DNA from: an uncultured Clostridia bacterium
GTDB lineage: Bacteria; Bacillota; Clostridia; Christensenellales; Borkfalkiaceae
DNA length: 15,773 nucleotides
Direction of reading: 5' to 3'
Assembly (NCBI GenBank): GCA_947629735.1
Contig: CANREX010000016.1
Location: forward strand, 1-15,773
Shown piece after piece: positions 14,926 through 15,773 of this stretch (its first letter is position 1; every line of letters starts with the position of its first letter). Position numbers and translations under genes: made by a program. The notes beneath the pieces are model-generated. The model was not told the origin of the DNA, did not search any database, and saw only the letters and a program-made list of their open reading frames with translations.

Positions 14926-15773
14926 GTTCTGCCTCGAACTGCACAGCGGCAAGACGGTGGATAAAGGGGAAGTCGTCAGAAAAATAGAAAACACCCTTGC
15001 CCTGAAATTCGATTACGACGAGGCGGGGTTCGACGCCGACGGCGAGATGATAACCGATCTTCGCGACAATTTGCGGCTTCCCATGCAGGCGCTGCACAAA
15101 AAGCGGGGGCTCGGCGTGTCCGTGTACGAGGGCATCGTCAACTATCTGAACAACGCCTCCGCGCCCGAACTCGTAAATATAGAGAGCACGTTCTACGACA
15201 ATCTCACCGCCAAAAAGCTGAAAGAATACGAGACGATGCTTCTCACTGCGCAGGCGGCGGCGAAGGAGTGCGGCGGAGTATATCGCTCGCCCTTCTCGGA
15301 CGTAAATCTGACGGAGTGCGACTTGAAAATAAAGCGCAGCGTGCAGTTTTCGGCGGAAGTCGTCATCGCGGAACTCAAACACCTCAAAAACTACATCGCG
15401 CTCTTCCTCGAAACTTTCAATCAGAAGATAAGCACGTTTACGTCCCGAAAGCTGACGGACCTTATAACGATAGTGCGCACGCTCTCCAACGGCGCGTTAA
15501 AGGCGTTTTTTACGTGCGACGAGAGGGACTTCTATGTGTTCTACAACGCGAATATCCGCTACGATACGCGCGTTAAAAATTGGCTTTGTCACTTCAAAGG
15601 GCTTCCCGACCTTTCCAAGATATCCGATGGGCTCGAAGAGGAAATTGCGGACTTTGCGGATGATTACAGGCTTTCGAGAAATCTCACTGCGGCGGTCAAG
15701 CGCATAAGTCGCCTTGCCAAGTCGCCCATAAAGGCGGGCGAGGAGCTCGCTTGGGTCCAGCGCGCGCTCGAAA
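14678..15773 (+). CDS. DUF4011 / SF1 helicase continuation with P-loop, cut by window edge
   Basis: This open frame continues the gene that begins at 12790, shifted by one base, and has no stop through the right edge (365 codons). It begins DDAPPAKVLTPLPCDSSQYSAVAESS and carries the Walker A FVLHGPPGTGKSQTITNMI (GPPGTGKS encoded at 14780-14803), then VLFVAEKRAALEVVKNRL and LELHSGKTVDKGEV, typical of the AAA_11-like SF1 helicase core that follows DUF4011. The next 250 residues are a helical insertion before the DEAD-like motif, which is not reached. There is no good start or ribosome site for independent translation; GTG 14699 is the earliest candidate. I treat it as the same gene broken by an indel between about 14671 and 14692, or read through by +1 frameshifting. 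Confidence 0.8.

Noticed and set aside
1..15773. tRNA, rRNA, insertion sequence or phage attachment site
   Set aside because: I saw no tRNA-like cloverleaf, rRNA sequence, transposase, or paired terminal repeats with target duplications in the window.

Overview
The window reads as a chromosomal segment of an uncultured Firmicutes bacterium, probably a Clostridia lineage of gut type. This rests on strong Shine-Dalgarno sites, sigma-A-type promoters, heavy use of the Ile codon ATA with G/C-rich Ala/Gly/Arg codons, a MATE gene behind a guanidine-IV-like leader, a HelD-type RNA polymerase motor, and Clostridia-like protein sequences. The taxonomic placement is inference. All convincing genes lie on the + strand.

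Left part (1-4104): a 42-bp tandem repeat (1-116, running off the edge), then a promoter and a short gene for a membrane-anchored protein of unknown role. The guaB-guaA pair follows (IMP to XMP to GMP), with 15 nt between the two genes.

Middle (4105-8856): after guaA comes a sigma-A promoter and a roughly 130-nt leader. The leader holds two hairpins whose loops can pair by seven base pairs, and an alternative terminator that would destroy that fold. This matches the guanidine-IV (mepA) riboswitch design. It precedes a MATE exporter fused to a cytidylate-kinase-like domain. A strong terminator closes that unit. A helD-like gene follows, with an extended -10 promoter placed so that its mRNA would be essentially leaderless.

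Right part (8857-15773): a promoter drives a compact operon of a family-2 glycosyltransferase, an ABC ATPase and its overlapping permease, ended by a palindromic terminator (12628-12670). Behind its own promoter lies a very large DUF4011 / superfamily-1 helicase gene that leaves the window at the right edge. Its frame is broken between about 14671 and 14692: the N-terminal part and the P-loop part lie in different frames, with a run of six C inside the break zone.

The points most worth following are the guanidine-type switch on an exporter-kinase fusion, the frameshift in the DUF4011 helicase, and the leaderless helD promoter.
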